Assembly: GCF_000223215.1 (NCBI RefSeq)
Contig: NC_017243.1
Location: 3,100,001 to 3,164,000, forward strand
Length of the DNA stretch: 64,000 bases
DNA from: Brachyspira intermedia PWS/A
Lineage (GTDB): Bacteria > Spirochaetota > Brachyspiria > Brachyspirales > Brachyspiraceae
Direction: 5' to 3'
Under the pieces are notes generated by a model. The model saw nothing but the letters and a program-made list of their open reading frames with translations. It was not told the DNA's origin and searched no databases. The translations under genes were made by a program, and so were the position numbers. This document shows, piece by piece, positions 1 to 10,481 of the stretch. Numbering within the stretch: the stretch's first letter is position 1; the number at the start of each line of letters is the position of its first letter.

Positions 1-130
1 GTACCTAGATGGAAGCAACACTAATCTTGATAAATGGCAATGTCCAAAATGCGGATATGTACACAAAGATTCTAAAGCACCTAAAAGATGTCCTGTATGC
101 GAACAATACAGAGTTGGGGGAAGTAATTAA
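1..130 (+). CDS. Rubrerythrin/rubredoxin-like protein, C-terminal fragment
   Basis: Only the last 42 codons lie in the window, with the frame starting at base 2. They encode a rubredoxin-type metal knuckle: a tryptophan followed by CPKCGY and, after a short loop, CPVC. This is the iron- or zinc-binding ribbon at the C-terminus of rubrerythrins, which detoxify peroxide in anaerobes. The upstream diiron domain is outside the window, so a stand-alone rubredoxin or another ribbon protein cannot be excluded. No hairpin terminator separates it from the glycerol operon 70 bp downstream. Confidence 0.75.
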   Translation, partial: YLDGSNTNLDKWQCPKCGYVHKDSKAPKRCPVCEQYRVGGSN

Positions 131-201
131 TTTTTAATATATTTGGTTATAAAAATTAGTTATTAATTTATTATTATTTTTTATGTATGGAGGTTAATCT
201 T

Positions 202-951
202 ATGTATAGTAAAAAAGCTGAATTTTTAGCTGAATTAATAGGTTCTTTCTTTCTAATTTTATTGGGATGCGGAGTTGTTGCTTCAGTATTAATAGGAAAT
301 AACGGAGCTCCAGTTAATATTCATATAGCTTGGGGACTTGCTGTTATGTTTGGTGCTTATGTATCCGGTAAAATAAGCGGTGCTCATTTAAATCCCGCTC
401 TTACTTTAGCATTAGCCGTTACAGGCAGATTTCCTTGGAATAAAGTATGGTATTATGTTATAGCTCAGATGATAGGATGTTTCCTTGGTGCAGCTGTAGT
501 ATTTGCTGTTTATTATGCTAAATGGATAGAAGTAGACCCTACATTAAGTACTACAGCAGGAGTATTTACAACTTTCCCAGCTGTTCCAGGATTCTTACCA
601 GGTTTTATAGACCAGGTAGTAGGAACATTTATACTTGTATTCTTAATTCTTACAACAGGTGATGCTAATAATACACCAGCAGGTTCTAATTTAGGATACT
701 TAATAGTTGGACTTATAATAGTTGTTATAGGTATGTCATTTGGATTTATGCATGGTTATGCTATAAACCCAGCTAGAGATTTAGGCCCTAGACTTTTTGC
801 TGTTGTTGCAGGATTTAAAAATAATGGACTTACAGATGGAACTAATATATGGATAGTTCCTATAATAGGACCTATAGTAGGTGCTGTTTTAGGTGCTGTT
901 TTATATGATTTCACAATAGGAAAGTCATTGGCTAAAGATAAACTTCAATAA
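202..951 (+). CDS. glpF: Glycerol uptake facilitator (aquaglyceroporin)
   Basis: Channel of the MIP family for glycerol entry across the inner membrane. The 249-residue protein has six hydrophobic segments and the two hallmark half-helix motifs: NPA in SGAHLNPALTL (near residue 64) and NPARD in YAINPARDLGPR (near residue 195). The aspartate after the second motif is typical of glycerol facilitators rather than water channels. The ATG at 202 is preferred over an in-frame ATG at 187 because GGAGG at 189-193 is correctly spaced only for the later one. It is the first gene of a glycerol operon, with glpK 50 bp downstream. Confidence 0.95.
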   Translation: MYSKKAEFLAELIGSFFLILLGCGVVASVLIGNNGAPVNIHIAWGLAVMFGAYVSGKISGAHLNPALTLALAVTGRFPWNKVWYYVIAQMIGCFLGAAVVFAVYYAKWIEVDPTLSTTAGVFTTFPAVPGFLPGFIDQVVGTFILVFLILTTGDANNTPAGSNLGYLIVGLIIVVIGMSFGFMHGYAINPARDLGPRLFAVVAGFKNNGLTDGTNIWIVPIIGPIVGAVLGAVLYDFTIGKSLAKDKLQ

Positions 952-977
952 ATAGTTTATAGATTATTATTTTTTAA

Positions 978-2486
<1,509 letters not shown>

Positions 2487-2502
2487 TTTGTCATTTAAAT
2501 GT

Positions 2503-2562
2503 TATGCATATTAATATTTTATTCAATTAAGATATTAATATGCATATATATTCTTGTTTTTT
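2503..2562 (+). terminator. AT-rich hairpin after glpK (possible attenuator)
   Basis: A perfect 15-bp inverted repeat (2503-2517 with 2532-2546) is followed by a T-rich stretch ending in TTTTTT. The stem is almost all A/T, so termination may be partial. It sits between glpK and the glycerol-3-phosphate dehydrogenase genes and could lower their expression relative to glpFK. Confidence 0.5.
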
Positions 2563-2672
2563 GAAATTAATTTTAATATGCTGCAATTTTATTAAGAAAT
2601 TGTTTTATTTATTATAAAGAGTTTAGAGTTTTAAAATTTTATTGTATAAAAAATTTAGAGGAAATATATATT

Positions 2673-4112
2673 ATGTATGATATATTGATTATAGGAGCAG
2701 GAGTTTCAGGCACTTCTTCAGCCAGAGAATTAGCCAGATACAAAGCTAATATATGTGTTGTTGAAAGAGGCGAAGATGTTTGTTCCGGAACTTCAAAATC
2801 CAATAGCGGAATAGTGCATGCAGGTTTTGATGCTGCAAATGGTTCTCTTATGGCTAAATTAAATGTTTTAGGCAATAAGATGATGCCAAAAATAGCAAAA
2901 GACCTTGATGTGCCTTTCAAACAAAATGGTTCATTGGTTGTTTGTACTAATGAAGAGGATATGCCTAATTTACAGGCTATATATGACAGAGGAATAAAAA
3001 ATGGAGTTGAAGGACTTCAAATATTAAACAGAGAAGAAGTTCATAAAAAAGAGCCTAATCTTAATGATAATGTATGTGCTGCCTTATATGCACCTACAGG
3101 CGGTATAGTTGATCCTTTCATTTTAAATATAGCTTATGCTGAAAATGCTCATGCTAATGGAGTTGAGTTCAAGTTTGATACTGAAGTAATTAATATTAAA
3201 AAACTTGATGATGGAACTTTTGAAGTAGAAACTAATAATGGCACTATAAAAACAAAATATGTTGTAAATGCTGCTGGTGTTTATGCTGATAAATTCCATA
3301 ACATGATGAGTAAAAACAAAATACATATTACTCCTAGAAGAGGCGATTATATATTACTTGATAAGGAAGTTGATAATCTTGTAACTTCTACAATATTTGC
3401 ATTGCCTACTAAATTGGGTAAAGGTATTTTAGTTACTCCTACAGCTCATGGCAATATAATGCTTGGACCTACTGCTATTGATATAGAAGATAAAGAGGGA
3501 TTAAATACTACTGCTGAAGGTCTTGCTCAGATTATAGAGAAATCTAAAATGACAGTTAAAAATATTCCTTATAATAAAGTTATTACTTCATTCTGCGGAC
3601 TTCGCCCTCATGAAGATAATCATGAATTTATTATAAAAGAACTTGAAGACTGTGAAGGATTCTTTGATTGTGCCGGTATAGAATCTCCTGGACTTGTTTC
3701 TTCTCCTGCCATAGGAGTTATGGTTGCTGATATAGTAAGTAAAAAAGGAAATTTTGAGAAGAAAGAAAACTTTATAGAAACTAGAAAAGGAATCACACAT
3801 TTCAATGCTCTTTCTAATGAAGAGAAAAATAAACTTATAAAAGAAAATCCTTTATACGGACATATAATTTGCAGATGTGAAAAGGTAACAGAAGGTGAAA
3901 TAGTAGAAGCTATAAAAAGCCCTATAGGAGCTAAATCTATTGACGGAGTAAAAAGAAGAGTAAGAGCAGGACTTGGAAGATGTCAGGGCGGTTTCTGTTC
4001 TCCTAAGATTATAGAGATATTAGCTAGAGAACTTAATGTTTCTCCTTTAACTATTACAAAATGTGGAAAAGGTTCTGAAATAGTTATTGGTTATGACAAG
4101 GAAACTTTTTGA
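2673..4112 (+). CDS. glpA: FAD-dependent glycerol-3-phosphate dehydrogenase, GlpA-like, with C-terminal [2Fe-2S] domain
   Basis: Oxidises glycerol 3-phosphate to dihydroxyacetone phosphate using FAD. The 479-residue protein starts with a Rossmann dinucleotide motif (GAGVSGTSSARELA, from about residue 8) and a DAO-type oxidoreductase fold. It ends in a BFD-like [2Fe-2S] domain: ICRCEK near residue 400 and RCQGGFC near residue 435 supply the four cysteines. This DAO plus BFD layout is the anaerobic GlpA type of Firmicutes, Fusobacteria and spirochaetes. The following flavoprotein and DUF1667 genes are its usual partners. A related hydroxyacid oxidase (LhgO-like) is the alternative, but glpF-glpK context favours GlpA. 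Confidence 0.85.
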   Translation: MYDILIIGAGVSGTSSARELARYKANICVVERGEDVCSGTSKSNSGIVHAGFDAANGSLMAKLNVLGNKMMPKIAKDLDVPFKQNGSLVVCTNEEDMPNLQAIYDRGIKNGVEGLQILNREEVHKKEPNLNDNVCAALYAPTGGIVDPFILNIAYAENAHANGVEFKFDTEVINIKKLDDGTFEVETNNGTIKTKYVVNAAGVYADKFHNMMSKNKIHITPRRGDYILLDKEVDNLVTSTIFALPTKLGKGILVTPTAHGNIMLGPTAIDIEDKEGLNTTAEGLAQIIEKSKMTVKNIPYNKVITSFCGLRPHEDNHEFIIKELEDCEGFFDCAGIESPGLVSSPAIGVMVADIVSKKGNFEKKENFIETRKGITHFNALSNEEKNKLIKENPLYGHIICRCEKVTEGEIVEAIKSPIGAKSIDGVKRRVRAGLGRCQGGFCSPKIIEILARELNVSPLTITKCGKGSEIVIGYDKETF

Positions 4113-4176
4113 TTTAGAGTTTGTTAGTATTAAATTAAAAACAATATAATTATTTGTTTTGATTTAAGGAGTAAAA

Positions 4177-5451
4177 ATGGAATCTTATGATGTTGTTGTT
4201 ATAGGCGGAGGACCTGCCGGACTTGCCGCTGCCATTTCTGCTAAAGAAAATGGAATAGATAATTTACTTATGTTGGAAAGAGATGCCGTACTTGGAGGCA
4301 TACTCAATCAATGCATACATAATGGTTTTGGACTTCATAGATTTGGTGAGGAGCTTACAGGACCTGAATATGCTTATAGATTTATAGAAAAAGTTGTTGA
4401 TTTAAATATCAATTATAAACTTAATACTATGGTTTTGGATATTGTACTTAATAATGACAAAACTAAAAAGATTATTTATATAAACAAAGAAGAAGGTTTA
4501 GTTGAGATCAATGCCAAAGCTGTAATACTTGCTATGGGATGCCGTGAACGTTCAAGAGGAGCTTTGAATATACCGGGATTTAGACCTGCCGGAATATTTT
4601 CTGCCGGAGCTGCCCAGCATTTAGTTAATATAGAAGGATATATGCCCGGAAAAGAAGTTGTAATACTTGGTTCTGGTGATATAGGACTTATTATGGCTAG
4701 AAGAATGACTTTTGAAGGTGCTAAAGTTAAAGTAGTAGCTGAAATACTTCCTTTCTCCGGAGGACTTAAAAGAAATATAGTTCAATGTTTGGACGATTTC
4801 GGAATACCTCTTAAACTTAGTCATACAGTTATAGATATTAAAGGAAAAGAAAGACTTGAAGGCGTTACTATAGCAAAAGTCGATGAGAATATGAAGCCTA
4901 TTAAAGGTACTGAAGAATATTATTCCTGCGATACTTTGCTTTTATCTGTTGGGCTTATTCCCGAAAATGAGCTTTCAAAAGAGATAGGCGTTCAAATTAA
5001 CCCTATCACTTCAGGTGCTATAGTTAATGAAAGTTTAGAAACTAATATTGACGGAGTATTCTCTTGCGGTAATGTTCTTCATGTTCATGACTTAGTAGAC
5101 TTTGTATCTGAAGAAGCTGAAACTGCAGGAAAGAGTGCCGCTGCTTATGTTCTTAAAAACAAAAGAAGAGACGACAGCAACTCTATTTCTTTAAAAGGTT
5201 CTAATGGAGTAAGATATACTGTTCCTTCTATGATTAATACTGACAATGTAGATGATCATGTAATGGTAAGATTCAGAGTAGCAAATATATTTCAGAATAA
5301 ATTCTTGAATGTTTATTTTGACGGTGAGAGAGTAATACATAAAAAGCATTTGATATTTGCTCCGGGTGAAATGGAAACTGTAAAACTTGATAAAGCTATG
5401 CTTTCAAAAGAAGGCTTAAAGAATATTGAGTTTAAGATAGAAGATAATTAA
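4177..5451 (+). CDS. NAD(P)/FAD-dependent oxidoreductase, partner flavoprotein of the GlpA-like enzyme
   Basis: A 424-residue pyridine nucleotide-disulfide oxidoreductase-fold protein. GGGPAGLAAAISA near residue 9 binds FAD, and GSGDIGLIMARRM near residue 165 is the second Rossmann motif for NAD(P). A final GG/D-type motif (TNIDGVFSCGNV) precedes the C-terminal region. It follows the GlpA-like gene by 65 bp with an AAGGAG site. In anaerobes this protein sits between GlpA and a DUF1667 protein and probably passes electrons from FAD to a carrier, filling the GlpB role. It is not homologous in sequence to E. coli GlpB as far as can be judged here. Confidence 0.8.
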   Translation: MESYDVVVIGGGPAGLAAAISAKENGIDNLLMLERDAVLGGILNQCIHNGFGLHRFGEELTGPEYAYRFIEKVVDLNINYKLNTMVLDIVLNNDKTKKIIYINKEEGLVEINAKAVILAMGCRERSRGALNIPGFRPAGIFSAGAAQHLVNIEGYMPGKEVVILGSGDIGLIMARRMTFEGAKVKVVAEILPFSGGLKRNIVQCLDDFGIPLKLSHTVIDIKGKERLEGVTIAKVDENMKPIKGTEEYYSCDTLLLSVGLIPENELSKEIGVQINPITSGAIVNESLETNIDGVFSCGNVLHVHDLVDFVSEEAETAGKSAAAYVLKNKRRDDSNSISLKGSNGVRYTVPSMINTDNVDDHVMVRFRVANIFQNKFLNVYFDGERVIHKKHLIFAPGEMETVKLDKAMLSKEGLKNIEFKIEDN

Positions 5452-5488
5452 AAGAGTTTTGATTATTAAATCTAATTGAGGTTAATTA

Positions 5489-6373
5489 ATGAGTAAAACT
5501 ATAAGATTGATTTATCCGCAGTGGCAGGGCGGAATTATATCTGATTGGATAAAGGAATTAAATCCTGAAGATTCTTCAAGAGGTTATTATCTTGGGGCAA
5601 AACTTCTTAGCATACTTGCACCTCAAAATGATAATCATGAAACTTTAGAAGTTCCTGTTTCTTTGGATATAAAAAACAGAGAAATAAAAAATGGTATTAT
5701 GGATTATGATTTTATAGTATCTCAAACTAAAAATGCCTTAGATATTTTAAGCAAAAATAATCCCGATAAAATAATCACTTTTGGAGGCGAATGTTCTGTT
5801 AGTGTAGTGCCTTTCACATATTTAAATAAAAAATATGATAATGATGCTGCTTTAATTTGGATAGATGCTCATCCTGATATTACTTTGCCTGAAGATAATA
5901 CTTATGCAGGATATCATGCTATGGCTGTTAGTGCTTGTATGGGTAATGTTGATAAAAATATAAGCTATATACTTCCAAGCAAAATTTCAGCTGATAGAAT
6001 ATTATTTGTAGGGCTTAGAGATTGGGAAAGAGATGAGATAAAAAAACGTCAAGAGGAATACGGCATAACTCATTTTGCTCCTGAAGCTATTTCTTCATCA
6101 AGTGAATCTGTAATAGAATGGCTAAAAAAATCTAATGCTTCTAAGGTTTTGATACATTTTGATTTAGATGTGCTTGATCCTAATGAGATAATAGCTGCTG
6201 TCGGTGTTTCTCCGAACGGAATGAAGATAAATGAAGCAGTGAGAATAATAAATGATATTGCCAAAGAAAAGGAAATTGTTGGCTTTACTATAGCGGAACA
6301 TATGCCAAGAATTGAGATAATGCTTAAAAATATGATGGCAGATTTGAGTTTATTTAATGAGCTCAATAACTAA
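5489..6373 (+). CDS. Arginase-family (ureohydrolase-fold) protein
   Basis: A 294-residue protein with the binuclear-manganese ureohydrolase motifs WIDAHPDIT (DAHxD, near residue 126) and HFDLDVLDP (DxD, near residue 222), and a late glutamate in FTIAEHMPR. The first metal motif, normally GGDHS, reads GGECS, so the usual histidine ligand is a cysteine. The substrate cannot be assigned. Arginase, agmatinase or formimidoylglutamase activity would normally need that histidine, although some divergent family members carry cysteine here. It lies inside the glycerol-3-phosphate dehydrogenase genes, 37 bp after the flavoprotein and 41 bp before DUF1667, so it is probably co-transcribed. Confidence 0.8.
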   Translation: MSKTIRLIYPQWQGGIISDWIKELNPEDSSRGYYLGAKLLSILAPQNDNHETLEVPVSLDIKNREIKNGIMDYDFIVSQTKNALDILSKNNPDKIITFGGECSVSVVPFTYLNKKYDNDAALIWIDAHPDITLPEDNTYAGYHAMAVSACMGNVDKNISYILPSKISADRILFVGLRDWERDEIKKRQEEYGITHFAPEAISSSSESVIEWLKKSNASKVLIHFDLDVLDPNEIIAAVGVSPNGMKINEAVRIINDIAKEKEIVGFTIAEHMPRIEIMLKNMMADLSLFNELNN

Positions 6374-6414
6374 AAAATAACAAACAATAATAAATATATA
6401 AGGAAGTAATTAAA

Positions 6415-6774
6415 ATGGAAAAAAAAGAATTAACTTGTATATGCTGTCCTATGGGCTGTGCTTTGTCTGTAGAGTTAGAGGGCAGTAATGTTTTAAGTGT
6501 AAGCGGAAACACTTGCAAAAGGGGCGACACTTATGCCAAAGATGAAGTTGTTCGTCCTGTAAGAATGGTTACTTCTATAGTAAAAGTAAAAAACGGAAAA
6601 TTAAAAATGCTTCCAGTAAAAACTAAAGAGCCTATAGACAAATCAAAAATCAATGAATGTCTTGAGGCTTTAAAAACTGTAGAAGTTAAAGCACCTATTC
6701 ATATAGGGGATATTGTTGTTCAAAATGCTGCTGGGGTTAATATAGTTGCTACTAGAAATGTAGAGGCTGTTTAA
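6415..6774 (+). CDS. DUF1667 iron-sulfur protein
   Basis: A 119-residue protein with an N-terminal cluster of cysteines (CICCPMGC near residue 8) and a further CKRG motif near residue 36, the signature of DUF1667. Members are found with GlpA-like dehydrogenases and the partner flavoprotein and are thought to hold an Fe-S centre, acting as the small electron-transfer subunit (a GlpC-like role). It has an AAGGAAG ribosome site and is the last gene of the operon, followed at once by an intrinsic terminator. Confidence 0.85.
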   Translation: MEKKELTCICCPMGCALSVELEGSNVLSVSGNTCKRGDTYAKDEVVRPVRMVTSIVKVKNGKLKMLPVKTKEPIDKSKINECLEALKTVEVKAPIHIGDIVVQNAAGVNIVATRNVEAV

Positions 6775-6801
6775 GCTTATTACTAAATATCATTAAATTT
6801 T

Positions 6802-6837
6802 AAAAGGCATTGTTTATATAAAGCAGTGCCTTTTTAT
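6802..6837 (+). terminator. Intrinsic terminator of the glycerol operon
   Basis: A stem of AAAAGGCATTG (6802-6812) pairs with CAGTGCCTTTT (6824-6834), including one G-U pair, and leads into a T-rich tract. It is 28 bp after the DUF1667 stop codon. Confidence 0.85.
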
Positions 6838-6898
6838 TTGTCTTTATTTATTTTTTATAGTATATTATTATCATAACAATAACTATTTGGAGTAGTAT

Positions 6899-7636
6899 AT
6901 GGACAAAGATTTCAAACAACAATTTGATAAAGTAAAACATCTGCTTGTACCTAGTTTTGATTTGGATAAGCCTTTTAGAGATAAAAAATTTAATGATACA
7001 GAACTTGATATATTAGATATAGGAGAAGTTAATTTATCATCAGGAAAAATAATTGCCTGCGATCCTTTAGCATATATGTATGATGATCAAGTATCTCCAT
7101 TCATTCAAACTGTAAAGCCTAATAAATATAAAGTTTCGCTTCTTATAATAAAAGATGAAGAGAGAATTTCCATAGCTAAAATTTCTTTCTCTGATAAAGA
7201 ACCTAAAAGATATGAACTTGCCGTTACAGGAGAAGAAGATTTATCTGAAGTAGAAGAAGGAGAGTTTTTCGGATATCCTGTGGATGCTGGTATGGGTTGT
7301 TTTTGCGATTATGATGCAGCTAAAAAATATTTTGAATATGAAAACAAACTTGAAGAGGAAAGCGGAGGAGATTTTGATAACAGATACGATGATTTATTTT
7401 CCGACCTATTAGAAGATAATGCCAAAAAGAACCCTAAATATCAATCTGAATATGGTGATTGGCTTAATTGGAATGTACCTGAAAGCGATTCTAATATAGT
7501 ATTATTTACAAGCGGTTATGGTGATGGTTATTATCCTTCCTATTTTGCTTATGATGAAAATGACAATATATGTGCTTTATATACTATATTCATAGATTTA
7601 AACGATGAAGAAGATGAAGACTCTGATGATGAATAA
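6899..7636 (+). CDS. DUF4241 domain-containing protein
   Basis: A 245-residue soluble protein with no signal peptide. The C-terminal half carries the DUF4241 pattern: a glycine-rich DAGMGCFCD segment (near residue 126) and SGYGDGYYPSYFAYDENDN (near residue 205). The protein ends in a very acidic tail (DEEDEDSDDE). DUF4241 proteins occur in immunity and polymorphic-toxin neighbourhoods in other bacteria, but no toxin gene is visible here and no function is claimed. Start is supported by GGAG 9 bp upstream. The gene stands alone between the glycerol terminator and a large palindromic repeat. Confidence 0.75.
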   Translation: MDKDFKQQFDKVKHLLVPSFDLDKPFRDKKFNDTELDILDIGEVNLSSGKIIACDPLAYMYDDQVSPFIQTVKPNKYKVSLLIIKDEERISIAKISFSDKEPKRYELAVTGEEDLSEVEEGEFFGYPVDAGMGCFCDYDAAKKYFEYENKLEEESGGDFDNRYDDLFSDLLEDNAKKNPKYQSEYGDWLNWNVPESDSNIVLFTSGYGDGYYPSYFAYDENDNICALYTIFIDLNDEEDEDSDDE

Positions 7637-7670
7637 TTTTGGGTGTATATAATTAAAATTTTAAAAAAAT

Positions 7671-7990
7671 CTTGGGTGGGCATCTAAAAAATCTAATTTG
7701 ATAATAAAAAAAATTAAAGTTTATATTACAGATAGAAACTTTAAATATAGAGGGTGGGCAAATGTAATTAAGTTTTAAAACTTTAATTACATACCCGCCC
7801 TTTATCTTTTGTTATTTAAATTAATAATGTTACTTTTATTATCTTTACTGCTTAATTAGAAATTTTAGCACCCACCCTAGTTGTATTTAAATTTAAGACT
7901 TATTTACCGCACGAAGAATGATTTTATTAATATGAACTTAATTATTAATTCAAATTAAATTTATTATAAGAATGCATTTACCGTGCGTAG
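7671..7990. repeat. Palindromic intergenic element, copy 1 (G-arm, C-arm, CGCACG box)
   Basis: Begins 35 bp after the DUF4241 stop. Motif starts: GGGTGGG at 7674 and 7752, CCCGCCC at 7794, CCCACCC at 7871, CGCACG at 7908, CGTGCG at 7982. The inner part (7751-7800) is an imperfect hairpin of about 20 bp per arm. The outer arms are inverted copies of each other, dyad near 7776. The second dyad, between CGCACG and CGTGCG, is near 7948, 172 bp away. No gene lies in this stretch. Confidence 0.85.
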
Positions 7991-8065
7991 ATGAGAGTTC
8001 TAAATTTAATTAATATTTTGTTTGAATTGTCATTGAGCTTAAAAACTGTAAATTAAGGCATATTA

Positions 8066-8115
8066 TACCGAACGTATATTGAGCTTTGTATAATGAATGA
8101 TATTGCTGTTCGGTA
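8066..8115. repeat. Short inverted repeat TACCGAAC/GTTCGGTA
   Basis: An 8-bp perfect inverted repeat (8066-8073 and 8108-8115) with a 34-bp spacer, lying between palindromic copies 1 and 2. The sequence resembles a variant of the CGCACG/CGTGCG boxes nearby (ACCGNACG theme) but with a shorter spacing. Confidence 0.6.
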
Positions 8116-8170
8116 AGTCCGTACGACTAGTACCCAACCCAAGCTTTTATTAGATTAAAAATGTATTTTC

Positions 8171-8370
8171 CCGCACGTTAAACTAGATTAACAATATAAT
8201 AAAAATTTGAATTGCAAATAAATCAATATATTTAGCTTTATTCTGCGTGCGTTGAGGATAATCTTAAATCTAATTAATGCTTGGGTGGGATTTAATTTTT
8301 CTGATTAATTTTTAATATAAATAAAATTCTTAATTGAAATTGAAGCCGTAAATTTTAAAGGGCGGGATTT
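8171..8370. repeat. Palindromic intergenic element, copy 2 (half element)
   Basis: CGCACG at 8172 and CGTGCG at 8246 (74 bp apart), GGGTGGG at 8283 (31 bp after the previous motif), GGGCGGG at 8360 (77 bp further). The expected C-arm is absent; the sequence then becomes plain AT-rich DNA up to the MITE-like segment at 8534. Confidence 0.8.
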
Positions 8371-8533
8371 AAAATAAGATAAAAAACATATTTAATAAAA
8401 TTATAAAAATAGGAAATTTAGGATTTGATATACCACAAAATATAGAATTATTAAAAACTAAGTTTAATAATAACGATTAAGAATTAAATATATTTTGGTA
8501 AAAACTATATAACAAAAATATTTATTTATGTTA

Positions 8534-8705
8534 TATATACTGAAAATTTTTAAGTTTGTCATTTTTTTATTCAACTTTTTCCCGCCGCACGCCACAGGCG
8601 GACTTCGTCAAAGAACCATACGAAGTACGCCTCACGGTGAAAGTGCAAGTATAAAATTAGTGTTAAACAATACTAATTTTATATGTGAAATAAATTAGTA
8701 AATAT
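8534..8705 (+). mobile_element. MITE-like element, left end (truncated copy)
   Basis: Starts with the family end TATATACTGAAAATTTTTAA, then the shared core (TTCAACTTTTTCCCGCCGC at about 8570-8588) and a conserved AAGTGCAAGTATAAAATTAG segment. No matching right end is seen before the MATE terminator. The 25 bp just before it (from 8510) resemble the right end of two other copies, so it abuts another decayed element. Confidence 0.55.
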
Positions 8706-8764
8706 GATTTCATTTATAAAATTGATATCTAGTACAAGTATAGTATTAAAATAAATTTTATATA

Positions 8765-8803
8765 ATAAAAAACGCCTGCACTTCTAAGAATAAAAGTGCA
8801 GGC
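8765..8803 (-). terminator. Intrinsic terminator of the MATE gene
   Basis: A perfect 10-bp stem, GCCTGCACTT (8774-8783) with AAGTGCAGGC (8794-8803), is followed on the minus strand by a T run. It is 28 bp after the MATE stop codon. Confidence 0.9.
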
Positions 8804-8830
8804 TAAGGTCTATGAAAAGTTTACGAAATG

Positions 8831-10228
8831 TCATACATTTGCATAAGCTGGTTCAGAATTATTTTCACTATTATTTTCTTCTTCCAATGCCTTTCTTTTC
8901 ATTTTTCTGTAAATATATATGTACATAATACTAGCCATTATAACAGTAACTATGTCAGCTATAGGCTGAGCCCATATAATACCTTTTATGCCGAATAATT
9001 TTGTACCTATAAGTATTGTAGGAACAAATGCTATACCTTGTCTGCTTATAGAAAGCACCAATGAAGGAATTGACTTTCCTAATGCTTGGAATGTAGACAT
9101 AAATACAAATTGAAATCCTATTATAGGAGCTATAGAATAACTAGCAACTAAGAATTTTACTCCATAATCAATTACTTCTTCATTGTTTATAAATACAGCT
9201 ACTGCTAATCTTCCAAATATTAAAGATAAGCCTAAAAGTAAAAATCCTATTACAACGCTTACAGCACAAGATATTTTAATAGCAGCATTCATTCTCTTAT
9301 AATTTTTAGAAGCGAAGTTGTACCCCACAAAAGGCTGAAGCCCTTGGGAAAGTCCTATAAATACTAGTACAACAAGAGTAAATATTCTTTGAGCAACTCC
9401 AAGTCCGGCTACTACATTATCACTGTATCCTGCTGCTAAATTATTTATTAATATGTTTGAAGCACTCATAAGTATATTGTTGATTGAAACAGGTATTCCT
9501 ATAGAAAATACATTGATAAGTATATCTTTATGCAAAGTAAATTCTTTAAAATGTATAGATAGGAAAGATTTTTTTCTTAAAATATGGTATATGTAGTAAA
9601 TAGTAGAACAAGCATTACCTATTATTGTAGCAAGAGCAGCACCAGCAACCCCCATATTCATATAAAGAATCATAATAGGATCTAACACTATATTAACAAT
9701 AGTACCAAGCATCATACCTATCATAGCCTCTTTTGAAGAACCTTCAGCACGTACAATTTGCCCCATAGCCATTTGATTAACTACAAAAGGTGCTCCAAAT
9801 GCCACTATTACTAAATAATCTTTAGAAAATTGATAAGTGTTCTGACTTGCTCCAGAAATTTTTAATATATCCTTCATAAATATTAGATATACAGCCATAG
9901 AAATAAAACCTACTATAATGCTTGCATAAAAAGCAAATGCTGATATCTTTTTTACAGATTCATAATCTCTGGCACCTAATTTTCTTGATATATATGATCC
10001 GCCCCCTATACCGAATATATTACCAAAAGCCATAAGAAGCAAATATATAGGCATACATAATGACACGGCAGCAACCTGATTAGGATCGCCTGTCTGTCCT
10101 ACGAAAAAAGTATCTACCATATTATAAAAAACATTTACTAACATTCCTAATATTGTTGGAAGTGCTAGCGTAATTAGTGCTTTATGTACTGGGTAATTTT
10201 CAAATAATTCTATTTTTTTATCCGTCAT
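8831..10228 (-). CDS. MATE family efflux transporter
   Basis: A 465-residue inner-membrane protein with about 12 hydrophobic segments in two homologous halves, the fold of multidrug and toxin extrusion (MATE) antiporters, which export cationic compounds against Na+ or H+. The N-terminal stretch (LALPTILGMLVNVFYNMVDT, near residue 20) and the GDPNQVAAVSLCMP loop are typical of the NorM/DinF-like branch. The ATG at 10228 is chosen because AGGAGGT lies 9 bp upstream; an in-frame codon 30 bp earlier has no such site. The drug or metabolite exported cannot be inferred. Confidence 0.92.
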   Translation of the reverse strand: MTDKKIELFENYPVHKALITLALPTILGMLVNVFYNMVDTFFVGQTGDPNQVAAVSLCMPIYLLLMAFGNIFGIGGGSYISRKLGARDYESVKKISAFAFYASIIVGFISMAVYLIFMKDILKISGASQNTYQFSKDYLVIVAFGAPFVVNQMAMGQIVRAEGSSKEAMIGMMLGTIVNIVLDPIMILYMNMGVAGAALATIIGNACSTIYYIYHILRKKSFLSIHFKEFTLHKDILINVFSIGIPVSINNILMSASNILINNLAAGYSDNVVAGLGVAQRIFTLVVLVFIGLSQGLQPFVGYNFASKNYKRMNAAIKISCAVSVVIGFLLLGLSLIFGRLAVAVFINNEEVIDYGVKFLVASYSIAPIIGFQFVFMSTFQALGKSIPSLVLSISRQGIAFVPTILIGTKLFGIKGIIWAQPIADIVTVIMASIMYIYIYRKMKRKALEEENNSENNSEPAYANV

Positions 10229-10389
10229 ACGTTTGTACCTCCTTTTTATTATTGTCAATATATATAGTATACTATATATTTAAATATAGCAAGCTATATA
10301 GCAGCAAATTTTCCCAATTTATTCATTAAGATTGCAAATAAAATTTTATTTAATTATACAAATACAACATTAATACTGTAATAAAATAC

Positions 10390-10417
10390 TTGATTTTTTA
10401 TAATTTTAACATATAAT
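10390..10417 (+). promoter_or_regulatory. Sigma-70-like promoter of the carD-like gene
   Basis: TTGATT (10390-10395), a 16-bp spacer and a perfect TATAAT (10412-10417). The predicted transcript starts near 10424, about 58 nt before the CarD start codon. Confidence 0.6.
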
Positions 10418-10481
10418 AGACTGAGGTATATTATTATATTTTATTAGAATAAACCATTAACTATTAACAAGAAAGGCTAAT

